Positions 30,029-43,823 are shown, numbered from the stretch's first letter. The stretch: DNA of 64,000 nucleotides from Marsupella aquatica (GCA_973895155.1 OZ316892.1:3038001-3102000); one strand, 5' to 3'. Numbers and translations are program-made. Notes: generated from the letters alone by a model not told the origin.

Positions 30029-33000
30029 TCATTGGGTCTGGTATCTTAACGTCGACAAATAGACAGAAAAATCTGAGGTTTGCCTGAAATTAGGGACCGA
30101 CTCTAAGCAAAATCTAAACACAGATGCCAATATTTGAGGATCCTTCAGTGCGTTTGCAGCCTCAAGAAACACAGCTGGAGCAACTCCCTCGACCTGCTAA
30201 AACCAATGGATCATAAATCATTTGTCAAAAGATGGGACAACAGTCACACAAGCCCATAGGTTTATCTCAAAACACGATCAACAAATTTCCAGCTGCTCTG
30301 CTTAGCACTTCATCTGTAAGACCTACAAACAGCTGCAATGAAAACGATAAATAAGTGTCGATTCCATGCGACCGAACATCAAATCTGTGAGCATCTGGTG
30401 GAGACAACACCTGACCATACCTTATTCTGGCGCACATGGCAAATAGCCTCCAATATTCGACCTTCTTGTAGCAGATATGTAACATAATCAGTATGCCCAT
30501 GAAGCTGCCGCAGCATGTCCATTCCCAGCTTTCGTGTTGCTATGTCCTGTGTTCCTACCTCTAAGAGCTGAAAAGCCACTGTCTTCGATGCAGGCATCAC
30601 CTTACCAACAATAAGCTGCCACAGCTCATAATATTGTTGTTGCTGGGCAAGGAGATGTATAATCAACACATGGAGTCCTGGATTTACCCTCACATGCTCC
30701 GTTGCAGAACTGCAGTATGTTAAAACGAACAACCGAAAAGTCATACTGCTGAAGTGGCCACGAGACTTTACCAAAATGTCCTACAAATTCCACAAAAGTT
30801 TGAATGTACACTTGCCAACTAAAAATTTGCTATATGGCCCCTCCAAAGAGCAAATCCCTCAGCTAAACGATGAACCCAATCACGCAGATTTCCCTGCAAT
30901 CAATCCTCACAGCTCCAAACAATGCCGCTTCTTACAACGAACATGAAAACTTGCTACTTCTAAAGCTTTCACATATTGCTGGTGTTGAGATGATTCAATA
31001 GGAACACCTTGAGAGGTATTATTAAATACCTGTGCAAGTACTCAATGATGGTAGCTACCAAAAAGGGAGACTCGACAATCATATCCCTTTCAATGGCACT
31101 GAATACGTTCTGTTGCATCTCCTCGGGTGAAATGGAGGGAGAGGTGATCCCTTTACTCTCACTGACCTCAGTGACATACATCTCCGCATGACCTTGTTCC
31201 CAAGGTCTTGCACTGATCTCCCCTAAAATAGAAGAAGGTGCATTGGATGAAAGCCCGGTCAAGCCATCAACCTCGTTTTCACCTTTGCTGGAACCCACAT
31301 TTGATGCATCTCCTGCAGAGTCTGCAGTGATCTTAACAGCCTTAGGACTAGAATCAAAAGAATTTCCAGTCGTTTGGTCCAAGCTGTCTTGAACTCGCCC
31401 TCTTGTACTCGCTTCTAGATCTACATAAACCGCAGATGATTCTCTATTAATTTTCTTCTGCTGAACTGCCTGAACAACAGCATCAGGTAAAGTAGCGCCA
31501 GAAACATCAAATTCTCTTGGTGCTTGAAAGGTTGCCGAAATCCTAGAGGCCGCAGTATGGCTTTGCTGATCCCACTTCTTGGCATGAGATCGGTCAGATG
31601 TGTTTACTAGTTTAACTGCCTGGGCATAAGAACATGCCAGGATATCCATTGCTCTTCCTATAAGTGGCAAAGGTTGTCTTTCAATAATCATCGAGCGAAC
31701 AATTTCCATAGAGAGGAGCTTGGCCTGAACACACAAAAAACATATTAGGACAGAAGAAGGTGTAAGACATCTTACACTATAATCTTTGCAAACATGCGAT
31801 CAGAGTCACATCTTAGCCATATATTATGCTTGAGCAAAAAGACCCTCAACGGTTAAATACAACCTTCAAATCGACTTTCATTCTAAGCGAAATTTTCCTG
31901 GCCAGAGGAACCACATTCACAACAAGACTTTTAAGTGGTTCTGTACTTGACCACTTCACCGCATGCAGGGAAAGCAAACAACAGGACTCCACAGACATAG
32001 AATCGCACAAGGAACTTGATTTCAGTAAGCACCAACCTTGTTAGCTTCAAGAGACCGCCGTTGCAAAAATGCCAGCAATAACAGAATACCTGAGGAGCTG
32101 GCAGCAATTGCCTGAATAATTCAGGTTGTATGTTAGTTGTAACTAGCACTGGGCACCCGATGATGTTCGGGACATCCTGTACGATACTTGCATGAAAGAA
32201 GCTCTTAATCCTTTCTCTTAAAAAAAGCTCATCATCAACCACTCTTACGGTAAACCCCAAGAAGACCAGAGCATTGAGAAGAAGATGGAAGGCCCAGATT
32301 TCGCTTGACATACCTCCAGGTCTACATGAAGTTTCCAGAGAAGTCCACGAGCACAGTCCAGCACAATATCAGGATTTGCAAAAACCCATCCACTGTCATA
32401 TACTGTGGCCCCTGCAATAGATAAGTTTTCTAATTGCTCAACGTCGAATGAACTATTCTCACGTTCAGAAGTTGTCCGCGACAATGGATACGAGGGTAAT
32501 CCTCTTAAGAGAAGTGGAAGTGGTGCTGAGATAGGAACCTTAGAATCCGACATGACGTCATAAAGTAGAACCACCTTAGAATCAATCTCATGGACGAGAA
32601 GCACATTATCGACAACACTGAGAGCTACATGACGTGAATACATTGGCAGGACTCCCTGCATTGTCAGATAAAAACACAAGGAGAAAGAAACAGCAAGTCA
32701 GAGAAAAGGTTGCCGGAAAGAGAAGATGCAGGTGACTGCTACAATCAACTTCTGCTGAACGTTATGTCCCTCATTCACATCATGTTGAAAAATGAATCGG
32801 GTCGTCAAGTTGAGCTTCCAATGTTTTCATTAAACTTAAGTCTCCCAAGGAAACGAGGACTATTCCACGAATCGAACAGTTACTCCGGATCATGCCCTCA
32901 GAAACAACAACAGTTTCGCTCTACAGCAGAAGTGCTCCGCTTGCAACCGACCAGAATTGTTAGACATACTCTAACCCCATCAATGACCCCACATTCCACA

Positions 33001-35694
33001 AAAGAAGGTCTCGAAACACATGATTGATACACTCTCTAGAGGAAAATATTCTTTGACGGTTTGTCCTTAAGATCAAACAATTTTTTTTCACGAGTGGAGC
33101 CTCGTAGAAATGGCACGCGGTGTAGTCCCTCGAGCAGCGAGATGGCTGATCATTCTGGTCTGAGTTGTACCTGTGGTTCTACAGCGTCCCGATAAAATCG
33201 ATAGAGACGAAGCTCCAATGCTATTCTGTCAACTTGCAGACAATAGATTCTTCCATACCTGATCACCAGCAGATAAGAAGTCAGCAAGCCTCACTAGTTG
33301 CCATCTCATAACCACTACTTTGAAAACAAACATTGGAAAGAGCATGCACTCGGAACCTATATCATCTACTACGTTCAACAAAGGGAAGGAAAGAGAATCC
33401 ACATTAACCGCCTACTCTACAAAAGAATCTGGCACTTGCTATGCTTATGAAGCTTACATGGTGGCGATGTGAACATCTTGTGAACCAAGTACTGGCTTAG
33501 AATTATCTTCAGATTTTTCCATTGCTACATCAAATTTGGGCAGCTTAATTATCCCACCTCCTGAAAACTGAATGCAAGAAAAGGTGAGTTCCGCAAACAA
33601 TACCACCCTCCAATCGCATTACCCTGGTAAGGGAAAACAAAATGACACATCTAAGAGTCTGAACATGAAAATAAAAAATCGACCTGGGAATTACATCTTT
33701 AGATACAAGACAATCAAATCAAGTTCAGCAAGCTCAGCCCAACCAGAAAAGGAGTTCTGAGGAAAGTTTTACACGACTTTGCTTACCGTACATGCCTAAA
33801 CTGAAAATGTAGCCTAAGGATCCACTTTTGCTGGAGGATGATCTAGGACTGTTTCAGTTCCTATCATCTTTGTTTGGATACTAAACATCAGCCAAACAGA
33901 GTCTGATTTTCCGTCTCTTGGACCTCACCTATGCATTTTCCTTCTCTGGTTTTGATGACTCATTAAAGGAACTTTTGCTCCATTTCAATATCCATCTTCG
34001 GACAACATCAGAAAGCTAGCAAAAAAACCATAAAATATATATGAGAACCGTCTGTGACCTAAACCTAGCAACAATTATGGCTCAGCGACTGATTAGTTCT
34101 ATTCTAACCATATTATGTAATATTGAGATATTTCATTTCAGAACACGGCTGCAAGTAGTTCATTCCTGAACACCAAAACATCCACATAAAAGTCATGTGA
34201 TGTTGAAATAACATGCACCACGCAATTAAGAAGTGAACTGGGACATACCTGGTAGCCAGAGAGAGTCTTGCATTGCATCCCTGATGCTAAAAGAACAAGC
34301 CGACTCTCGTGAGTGTAGACATACCAGCTCACGTTCAATCTCTTTGCTTCGACATACTTTGATTCAGTTCTACCGTGGTTAACCGTATACAATTCCAGTC
34401 CGCTGAAATTAACAACGAAAAAACAAAAACCAATCAGCCATAATTTGACGTAAGAGATATACTAACAGAATGTATCCATGTCTAGGGTTGTGAACAGCAT
34501 ACTAACCTGCTCGTGACAAAAACCACATCACAGGTTGGACAATCAGTCCAGAAGAGGCCTAGGATTTGGTCAGTTGCATGTCTGCAACGTTGGCGAAATA
34601 AAACATCACCACCTCTGCTGACAAATTCAATCTCCTGACCTGATCTTTGAATGGCAAGAATTGTTCCATCCAGCGAGAATCGGACAAAGAGTACGGGTCC
34701 CTCCAGAATCTTTGTTTCAGAAGGATGGTCATCAGAAGATATCTTCTGATTAACTGGCCAACATAAGACCTACATAAACAACAGCACCTTAGGTCATGGA
34801 TGTCTGCTGATGCGTACCAACTCTGTCACGACGAATCACGAAAGACAAACAAATCCTGTAGCGATGAAAGAGATCGAGCAGATTAGTGGATTCAAAGGGA
34901 GGTCAACTACCCAAAGAGAATGCTTCCCGAAGAGTACTAACCTAGAAACACATTCATTCAAATTACCGGTCTCAAAGCAGCGTACTGCAGTCAATTAAAG
35001 GGGAGGTTGATTCATTCTGTTGGGGTGCATAGCCTATCCTGACCATTGGCGCGAGAACCCTCCACATTTCATAATTGGAAGCTTTCAAATCACGCATTAA
35101 ACCTTGCCCTTGTGAAGAATAAACCCAAAACGAAACCTAGACTCGTCCGAGAGGAAACATGCAAGGGAAACATGAAGTACTAACTTAGGTCAAGCAAACG
35201 CGAATTCCACTCTCTAATTCAGACAGAGTACACTAATCTCCCGTGCCATTCATGAACTCAACGGGAAGCGAAGTTTTGCCTTTTACTGCTAGAGTGTCTT
35301 GGACGTTGGAACCAATTTATGGCTGTTCAGAAACGGAGGGAGGCTGTAAGACTAAGGAGGCCTGTGATGGAGATACGCACATCCAGGTACTCTCAAATTT
35401 AGGCCCAGGAACTTTTGACGAAAAATGACAATCCTCACGCCCATAACGTAACAAGCAGCTCCAGTACACCATGATGAGAGATGGGAGGTAAGTAAAATAG
35501 CTGGTGTGGATTCTCACCTTAGTCGGGGTGGGGACGAGAAGAAATTTGTTTCCATCATCATAATACAATCCCGCAGCTCCGGGCGCAGTGAATCGCAAGG
35601 GAGGGTGTTGAATGTAGGCGTGAGATAATGCGCCGGATCCAATCGGAGAAGCTGTCGGCGCGGATGAAGCCGATGCGTGGTGCTTTCCCACCAT
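30029..35694 (-). CDS. RMC1: RMC1/Mic1-domain protein, MON1-CCZ1 regulator
   Basis: Subunit of the MON1-CCZ1 exchange factor that activates Rab7 on late endosomes and vacuoles. Ten exons: 35694-35518, 34769-34507, 34402-34249, 33567-33458, 33258-33171, 32655-32314, 32111-32037, 31724-31030, 30709-30421 and 30193-30029. They join in frame to 2358 nt and 785 residues. The N-terminal part is propeller-like (GSGALSHAYIQHPPLRF, GLYYDDGNKFLL, GPVLFVRFSLDGTILAIQRS, IYCLQVDRIALELRLYRFYRD). After an insert rich in Ser/Asp in exon 8 comes the Mic1 region (IVESPFLVATIIEYLH, VNPGLHVLIIHLLAQQQQYYEL, ARKLGMDMLRQL-like, EAICHVRQNK, VEGVAPAVFLEAANALKDPQ). All introns are GT-AG. Exon 4 uses the upstream acceptor (GCATTCAG|TTTTCAGG), which alone keeps the frame. 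The start at 35694 is chosen by similarity; the frame stays open 5' of it, so an earlier Met is possible. Confidence 0.93.
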
Positions 35695-36270
35695 TGCAGA
35701 CCCAGCTCCAAGATCGTTCCCTTCTTCAAAAATGCAATCAGCAGTAATTCTCGTCCGCTGCTTCTCTAGGCGACTGCCATGGAAAAGAAAATGGAAGCTT
35801 TGCGCAATTTGTGTCCGCCTGAACTTATTGGAAAGCAAAAACACAGAAGCAAGCGACAGTCTTAAATACATATCACACTAAATATATATCACAATCACAC
35901 AGCCAAAAAGGATATCGACAAGGAGACATGATCCAAAGACACAAGAACCCAATAAAGATGGAAGGAAAAACCAGTAAGACCAAAGAGACAACAAGTGAAG
36001 GAGTATCCCAAAAAACAAATAACAAACTAAAAACACTCCTGGGCCATACACTGATATGGTAGAGCTCTAGAATAAACAGTCACAAGGAGAATCTGTCTAG
36101 AGTCCCTAAGTCTCGGCCCTACTGAGAATAGTGAAAGCTTGGAGTGTAGAGTTTACCCTCTGAAGTGCCATGGACACCCCTTGTCGAAAGAAGACCGTGA
36201 AGACAGAAACAAGGGGAAAAGGCCTTTGTTCAATACAAAACACAAGGCCTTCGTTCAATACAAAACACAA
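35695..36270 (-). promoter_or_regulatory. Upstream region of the RMC1 homolog
   Basis: No clear TATA box. 'atgtatttaagact'-type sequence near 35860-35880 is AT-rich. A 24-bp tandem duplication ('aaggcctttgttcaatacaa' form) lies at 36218-36268. Confidence 0.3.
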
Positions 36271-39200
36271 CACAAACTAGGTTGGAGAGCACCAAAAACT
36301 CTTAAAGCAAGATATTGAGTTGCATTGGTTGATCTCAAGATCAGAAAGTGGTGACCCAGCTATGAGTGGAATGGAGGGCATGTTCCAATATGCCCCACAC
36401 ACATTGCGAAGAAAAATCAATGCATAACAAAAGTTCTGTAGGAGATGAATTATATTGTAATTTAAAGGCCTTTGGGGCATTGCATTGCCAGCCAAGGTAA
36501 TTTTTAGGGCACTTTTTTTGGAGAAGAATGCACACTCGAGATTTGCATCACCTTATTATGAAAATTCTATTCTTTCTCTTTTAACTCAAATAATTCATTA
36601 GTCAAAATAATTAAAAACAATTATCAGGCCTACTAGTATATTAAGATCATGCTACCAGAATATTGTGGGCAATAATAGCCCCTCAAAACTTGAACTAAAG
36701 CTCTCCAGGGTATTGTGTATCCCCTACCTTACTATATACATCATTATAGAATCTTCTCTTGTTTATCAGAGGCACTTGTTTGCTGTGTCCCTACAATGTA
36801 ACAAATAGCCTGCTACCCTGAGTGCTAGCTGCCTCTCGCTCTCAGGGAGAAAATAATACCCCTTGGGCAATCCTCTAAGTTCTTTGTTAATTATGCCCCA
36901 TGTGCAATGCAAGGGCTCAGGGTTTAGGCATTTGGGCTCTCAGGCAGTATCTATCTGGAGGAGGGCAGAGGCTGTACGTTTTTAAGGTGACCCCCCTATG
37001 CAGCTTACTCCTGAACTTTACCAGGGTTCTCAGTTTACTAGAGGGTATGGCTTTTTTTTGCCTCTCTGGACTTTTGGGGGTTGTTCTTTGTTTTCTCCAC
37101 TTTGTTGAGTTCTCTCACTTTGGGATATGTTGTTGGCTTTGGCTCTTTTTGGTCGTTGGCAGTGTGGTATATAAAGGTCTGCATGGCTATAAATGTGGAG
37201 CCTTCACTGCACCAAAAGTGATTTAATGACTCTTGAGTCGTGCCTGGGTGTCAAACCTTCCTAGCAGCCCAGTTTTGAGGGGTTGAATCTATCTAGTAGA
37301 GGCTAGGGTAAAGGCCTATGGTCCAGAGTGAAACCTATCTGGGACACAGTTAACATTGGAGGTGGGTGATAAACAAAATGAAAACCACTGGAAACCACTA
37401 TGGAGGAGAAAAGAGCAAGATCTTCTATTAGAGTCGTGTACCTAACTGATAGATTAGATGGAGTTTACTCCTTTGACCTCTTCTTTTGAGTTCCTGTTGT
37501 CAGACCTGGTTTTTGTTTTTATTCCAATGTACTTTGTTTGGCCTCTTTTGTTCAATAATGACTGCTTTCTCGGTAATAGATTAGATGAAGTTTACTCAAT
37601 TGCCCTCTTCTTTTGAGTTTCCTGTTTGTCCTCACTGTACCTCTTTTGTTTTTATTTCATTATACTTTGTTTGGCTAGTAGATTGGTCTTTATCCTCTTC
37701 AAAGTTTAGTTTAGTTTTGGATAGTTACATAGAATTATATGAAGTTTACTTCTTTGCGCTCTTCTTTTGCGTTTCCTGTTTGTCAGAGTCCTTTGCTTTT
37801 ACTCCATTTTACTTTGTTTGGCACGTGTTAATAGATTGGTTCTTTTTCTCCTGATGCCTAAACCCAAGCAATGGAGCGTTGTGGCAAATGCAACTTAATT
37901 TCCTGTGTCGTAGAGCTCTGGCCTTTGCTGCTGTCCCCCATCTTTTCTCATTCACCGCTGAAAATGACTGCCTGACAGATGTTCATGTTGGATATGTTGG
38001 CAAGCTACAGAACATCCCGTCGGGCTCAATTCAAAGTGCTAGTCGCCATTTCCCATTGCAACACATGAGTTGGGATGGAAGAATTCCTTGTGCTGTCAGC
38101 ACTGATGGTATGGGATATTGATTGATGTGGTTTAGGCTGGATGCAATGTTGTGAACTAGTTTTGGGCCCGACTCAAAGTGTTTTGATTTTACTTTGAGCT
38201 GGACTTGATTGCAGATTGCAGAATGATAACAGTATCCCTCTTGAAATTTTGCCCACAAAACGTTTCCTGTTTTTGAGCTCCCCTCCCTTCCACTCCTCTA
38301 AGTTTGAGTTTCTCTATGAGAATGATGTTGCAAACACTCCAATAGCCAATCTGATCAGCATTGGCAGCTAAAAGTCAACTGCAACTGTTAAGGACATTTT
38401 AATGGAAATTGTCTAAGTTGCTTCTTTCTCTCCTGGTGAATTGCTGGACACCATAGAGAAACCAATCTGGCCTGAGAGGAATTTTTGAATACAAAAATAA
38501 TTTTATGGACAAAGAGAAGAATTCCAACGGATTCCACCAAGCTTGTCAGCAAGTGGCTACCAAATGGAAAACATATAGAAGAAGTAGACTGTGATAGTGA
38601 ACACAAACATCCACTGTAAAAGTTGTTGACAAAATTCACCCATTGATAAACTTACCTGACCATGGACCAGTTTACAAAACTACCCAAGCATGGGGTCTGC
38701 AACTGTTGCATAGATTGGGAATTAGTTATTCCTTGCTATTTTTGTCCAAACACACAGAGGTTTCCACATACAGTGTAGCATGCTCATCTGGGAACGTGCT
38801 TCACTGTTGTGTCCTGTAGGAAAATAAAAATACATTTATTGTATCTTATTAAGATGAATTAAAAAGTGATCCAATAAAGATGCCAATGAGAAGAAGCATC
38901 CATGGCAAAATTTTATAAAAAAATTACCAAGAGAAAATACTTTGGACTCTGAGCCAAACTATATTTATACTTTCTGCAATAATTACAATAATTGCCCCAC
39001 TGTATGGTTTTGGTATACCATATATAATAGTGCAAAAGAACAAAAACAATAAGTGAAAGCACTACGTGAAAAGAGGCTGACGTCAGTATTCCCACAGGGT
39101 ACAGTATGTTCTACTGTACATACGTAGCAAGTATGTACAGAATGAGAGTTGGACATGAATTGTTTTTTAGGAGAAGGCTTAGTTTTTCTTAGATGCAACT

Positions 39201-40057
39201 GAAAGAGCACCAGAACCTTTTGTTTTTGAAAAACATAGATTTCTGTTGTAGCTCAGTTGTGGATGGGCACGCAGACCCACTGGAAGTCTTGTGATCCGAA
39301 CCAACTGTAGAGTTTTTAGTTAGACGAGAATGACATAAGAATATTGTCAAGTGATGGTTGACACTGATCCCAGAGGGATGAGAAGTTGAAAGACGGGTGA
39401 AATAAATTCTGAAAATGTTACAAGGGTTGTTTCAAATAGGTGAACTTACAAAGAGTACACCGACATGAATGCTTACCACAGAAAACAATTACCTATGAAA
39501 ATCAGCGGTCCTGTGCAGGTCAGGGGCTAACAGGGCTCCTATGAGCACATATAAGGATAGGGTCAATGTGGAGTGTGGTGGATTAGAAGAGTCTTGTAGT
39601 CAAATATTCAGCTGCACCTGTTGTGATGAAATCTGTCATAGCAATGAGCACTTGAGTTATAGCTTGGCCACATTAGCAACAACTTAGGCTAGCAGCAGAG
39701 GAGTAGTGTTTGCAATTCCAGATTTGCAAATTTTCAGGTCCTCAATGTTTTGTCCTCCACAAACTTTGGATATGGTGCATAGTCAAGTGCAATGTGCAGC
39801 AAGTTCCCCTGTCCATCTCTCAGTAAGATGGTAAGTGTCACATGGAGACAACCTCTATGTTGTCTTCCAGACTGGCTTCCAGAAATGACAATTCATCCTG
39901 CCTGAACAGGTTATGTGATCATAATGTCTTTGAGTCCCAAAATTGTGCTAGTGTCCCTTAAAGTGCCACTGTCCATGACAAAACCTGGATCCACCAGGTT
40001 TCACCATTTTTAGACCTTTCTTCCTAAAATTGTGGGGCAAAGTCTCACCATAGAGGA

Positions 40058-40125
40058 GAGAAATGTGAAAAAGTGAGAAGTATTTGACACTTCTCCTTTA
40101 TATGGACAGTGGTGATTTAAAGAAA
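40058..40125 (+). repeat. Dispersed TATA-containing repeat, partner at 53569-53645
   Basis: Both sites read 'gaggagaga..atgtgaaaaa' then 'gt.ggaagt...gacacttc.c' then a TATA-like 'cttatata' and 'gtggtttaaaga' in the same order. At this site 'ccttccaaaaagttctactt' is then duplicated with a 29-bp step (40138-40195). The TATA-like string suggests an LTR or a promoter-bearing non-autonomous element. Confidence 0.7.
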
Positions 40126-41426
40126 ACAAGCGTGTTGTCTTCCAAAAAGTTCTACTTCAATCTGACCTTCCAAAAAGTTCTACTTCAGTCTGACCATTTA
40201 TTGTTGCCTCCACTTCACCTCCATGTCATAAAAGCTAAACTCCACCTTGTTCATTGGCATCTGGCTCATCCACTGCCACACCCCACCTGGACCCTGTAGG
40301 TATTCACACATAAAAATGTGATAATATATGGGGTGCACTCATTGATTGAAAGAAAACAATGAGGTTTATTATGGTATGGAGCAATGTAATACACTGTATT
40401 TGTCATATTTTGATGTGCAGTTATCTGAACCCCACCTAGACTAAGTCTAAAACCTTGAGAAATATGGAGTCTCAATGTACAGAAATTATTCAATCTCGTA
40501 CCTGTAGCTTGTCAAAAATTCAAAACCAACTGTAGACAGAATTACTTCAATATTTCATAACAAATGTCAGGTGACTGTAAACTGCATCCAATGGTAGGCT
40601 CCTTATTGCATACAGAGCAAAGTCTACCTGGTGCTCAGCTGTACTACACTGTTGCCTTGTGCGACAGTGTAAGGCTGAGATGGTGAATTTGTAGCACCTG
40701 GAACTTTCACCAAAGAAATCTGGGCTGCTGCTAGAGAGTCACTTCTTGTCCTAACCATAGACTCAGACCAAGATTTTCTGAAATGATTTTTGTTTTGTTG
40801 AAGATCTGCTAGAGGAGTAGGTAACCTGTACTTCCATCAAAGTGATAGTGAATTTTTGGCCCTTTTTGGCTGAGTTTCTGATAAAAAAAAGGGGTAAATT
40901 ACACAAGATTCATTTTCATTGGTTTAATATGAAATATTTGGGCTTGTGCTTTCTTTCAGTCTCCTCCTCCAATTGCCTTACAGTAAACTACTCATAATCA
41001 TCAAGTTATGAGCCCCACTGTCCCATGGGCCAAAAACACCGTGGTCCACTTATCATTGTGTCCAACATGGTGGTACATCCTGGCTTCAATACTGGGCTCG
41101 CCAAATTTATTGTTTTGTTAACTATAACCCTCTATTTGGATCATTGCACCTGTCTTTCAAGGCACGATTCACTCTTCATCAATGCTTTTGAGGATAGGTT
41201 TTCATACTTCTAGATTTGTATCATGTACGTATTATAGAATTATTTCATGAAGAAAAGTCCCTAATGTGAAGACAAAACCTTCAGGGTTCCTTCTTTTCCA
41301 CCTTTTACTGTCTTACAACTCTGAATGAATGCTGGACAAGAAACCAAATATGCACCGGTTTTCCCTTGTGTGAGCCCAACTGCAGTCACATCCCTAAAAA
41401 ATAACCATATTCAAGACCAAATTTCA

Positions 41427-41448
41427 CCCCCCCCCCCCCCCCCCCCCC
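41427..41448. repeat. 22-base C homopolymer
   Basis: An uninterrupted run of 22 C (G on the minus strand). It could form G-quadruplex or i-motif structures and is also a place where sequencing length errors are likely. Confidence 0.9.
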
Positions 41449-43823
41449 AACCAAGTAGAATAAGAATAAGAGAACTAAGTCATATCATAATTGAAGCTGG
41501 TCCTGATATCCAAAGCTCTTTCTGTAATCTGATGGGGATACCAAAGTCATTTACCACAACATGGCAACATGAGTAAGAAGAATTCTCACCTTAAATACTA
41601 GCATATGCAGAAAAGGGACAACAAACGCAATAAAACAAGTATGCCAAGAAAGCGTCTCAACAGCACCTCATTGACTTTCTCATCAGCTGCATGGGTAATC
41701 AATGCCGGTGGAAGAAGGGAGGGAGGAGAATTTTTTTATTAGTGGTATGTGAGTGGGGGGCAGGATGACAACACGTTAGAGCTTAAGAACAATATTTATG
41801 CCGATTGCAACAACCACTAGAATTTTTAAATTTTTAGATTGACACTACCTTGGACAGGAAGATAGTTGCTAACCTTTGGTGCTTAGTGATCTTCACTCTC
41901 TTTTAATGCCTTACAAACATTGACATTTAGGACCATTGATGTCTTGATTGCTTGAGAGGGTTGCCAAGCTTTATAAATTATCTTCCTATTATGAATGATA
42001 CGTTTTGGCTACTATATAACAGTAAGCTCTGAGTAACTGGCTAACATATACTATATTCTACAACTTACTAGCACATACGAAACCATCAGTATTTGCTAAT
42101 CATAAAACTTCTATAGAGGAGAAGTAATCTCTACAATGAACAGTTCCAAGCCAACCATGCACGAGCACACAATTCAATGGCATAAAATCCCAACAGAAAG
42201 TTCCTGTTCCTCGGTTCTCAGCGAGAGCTAAAGTCTCGGATCCTCAACATTGTATGTCCTAGGTTCAGGACAGCTGTGACGTATATATAATAGGTCCTGT
42301 AGTGGACGAGCTCATAAATCAACTTTCGGTGACTGTCCTCAACTCCTCATCAACCCGCAGTCTATTAAAGACCTCGAGAACCAGTTTCTGAGGTCCAGGA
42401 AAGTTGCAGGTCATTAATGTACAGAGCCCATCCTCCATGGCATGATGATTCATTGTTGTGTGTCTCGTTCCTGGTCTTGGTCTGACAATCCGAGAGCCTC
42501 GGAGGCTTGACTCCCAAACTCCCAGATCCAAGAAAGTCGGAGGTCTTCGTCATATTATAATACATCCCTCGATCTAGGACATGGGGTCCACGGCTGTGCT
42601 GCTGCATAATGAGTTCAGTATCAATCCGGGTAATGGCAAGTCAATTTATAAAATATACGAGTCCCTATTTGACTTTAGCGGGTGCTTATTGTCTCCCGTC
42701 ATCGTGTTCAGGACGAGCATGCTAGACACAAACTCGTTCTTCTTTATGTATCAAAGACCAGCTGAGAGAGATGCAGATACCAAGATACTAAGATGGGATC
42801 ATAGTGTGAGCTTCTGACTTTTTTGTGTGCTAGCGTTTCTATAGAGGATTGCGAGCACCTGAGTTCTAACTTGACCGGAAGGTCTACTAAGGCTGAAAAG
42901 AGTTTAGAACTGAGCTCACCCCACAAACTTCTGTTATGATGTGCAAGTCTCCCCTTGACTCAAACTGGTAACTACTTCTGAGGGCAGGCCACAAACAACA
43001 TTCAATCCCAACAGAGGATGCAATACTTCAGAGCGCATTTTGTTCATCATTTTTGGTAAAAGTGTGTCATCTGCTATCCATCAGAAAATGTTCATGGAGA
43101 AGCAGAGCTGGTCAGCTACTTGCCATCTTGGTCAAACCTCATGCAGGTCAAAAGAAGAACGATGACACAAAGAGATCCTAAGTCAAGCAGAATAAGCGCC
43201 ACCGAAGTTGTTCAATTCCTTATGATAATGATGCTTACATGAGAGTCAACAATAGATCCTGTACAAGAGAAGCACCGGAAGTGAAAGATCACTGGAATGT
43301 AATTGAAATCTTCATTTCTTTCAGAGTAATAAAACGAGATACACAGAAAAAATTGAATAACATTTTTGACTCTACGTGGAGTGTTGGTGCTGTTCTCGGA
43401 GGCAAATGGAGTAAATCTTTGAACCCATCCCAAATTCTGAAAGTATGGAGGACAGAATATAACCGTGCCCAACGATGCAAAGAATCTTTTGGAAATCAAT
43501 TTATAGCTGTCCTTAAATGACACGAGAGTCAACAATAAATGCTGTACAGGAGAAGCACATCGAGTGAAATATCACCGATAATTGATCAAAACCGTGCTTG
43601 GCAAAGAAACCGAAAAGCTGATTGATGAATGTAGCTACGTGACACTCCCTTCTATAGGCTTGAATACAGCCTCCTATCTTAATCAGAGATGTACAGTGGT
43701 AATGGGCACCCAAATCTTGGGTGATGTAATCGTTTTTACAATGAAGAAGTAAATGTGATGATCTTTCCAATGTGCAGTAACAAAAAAATCCCGAAGTAAT
43801 GGCGATTAGTGGGCGTGATTCAG

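Larger units (their letters stand above)
36271..43823. other. Repeat-rich intergenic block, no convincing gene
   Basis: Contents seen: a copy of the 8.2-8.5 kb dispersed repeat (36520-36760); a T-rich retroposon-like stretch with a TATA-like end (36900-37210); three loose copies of a ~125-150 bp unit at about 37448, 37573 and 37725 ('gaagtttact', 'ctcttcttttg.gtttcctg', 'tactttgtttggc'). Also a tRNA-like box A/B pair near 39249-39295; a TATA-containing repeat at 40058-40125; a 22-base C run; and a 58-bp direct repeat at 43238 and 43519. Frames at 37879-38121 and 42581-42817 have no recognisable domain. Confidence 0.5.

Noticed and set aside
30266-30345. Open segment reading LFVGLTDEVLSRAAGNLLIVF after a good AG acceptor, as a possible extra RMC1 exon
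   Set aside because: Exon 9 joins the exon at 30193 in phase and gives the expected VEGVAPAVFLEAA continuation; this segment fits nothing in the family.
37879-38121. 80-codon plus-strand frame (MWQMQLNFLCRR...)
   Set aside because: Looks slightly protein-like, but no family is recognised and it sits amid retroposon-like repeats.
42581-42817. 78-codon plus-strand frame (MGSTAVLLHNEFSINP...)
   Set aside because: No recognisable domain and no flanking exon or promoter evidence.
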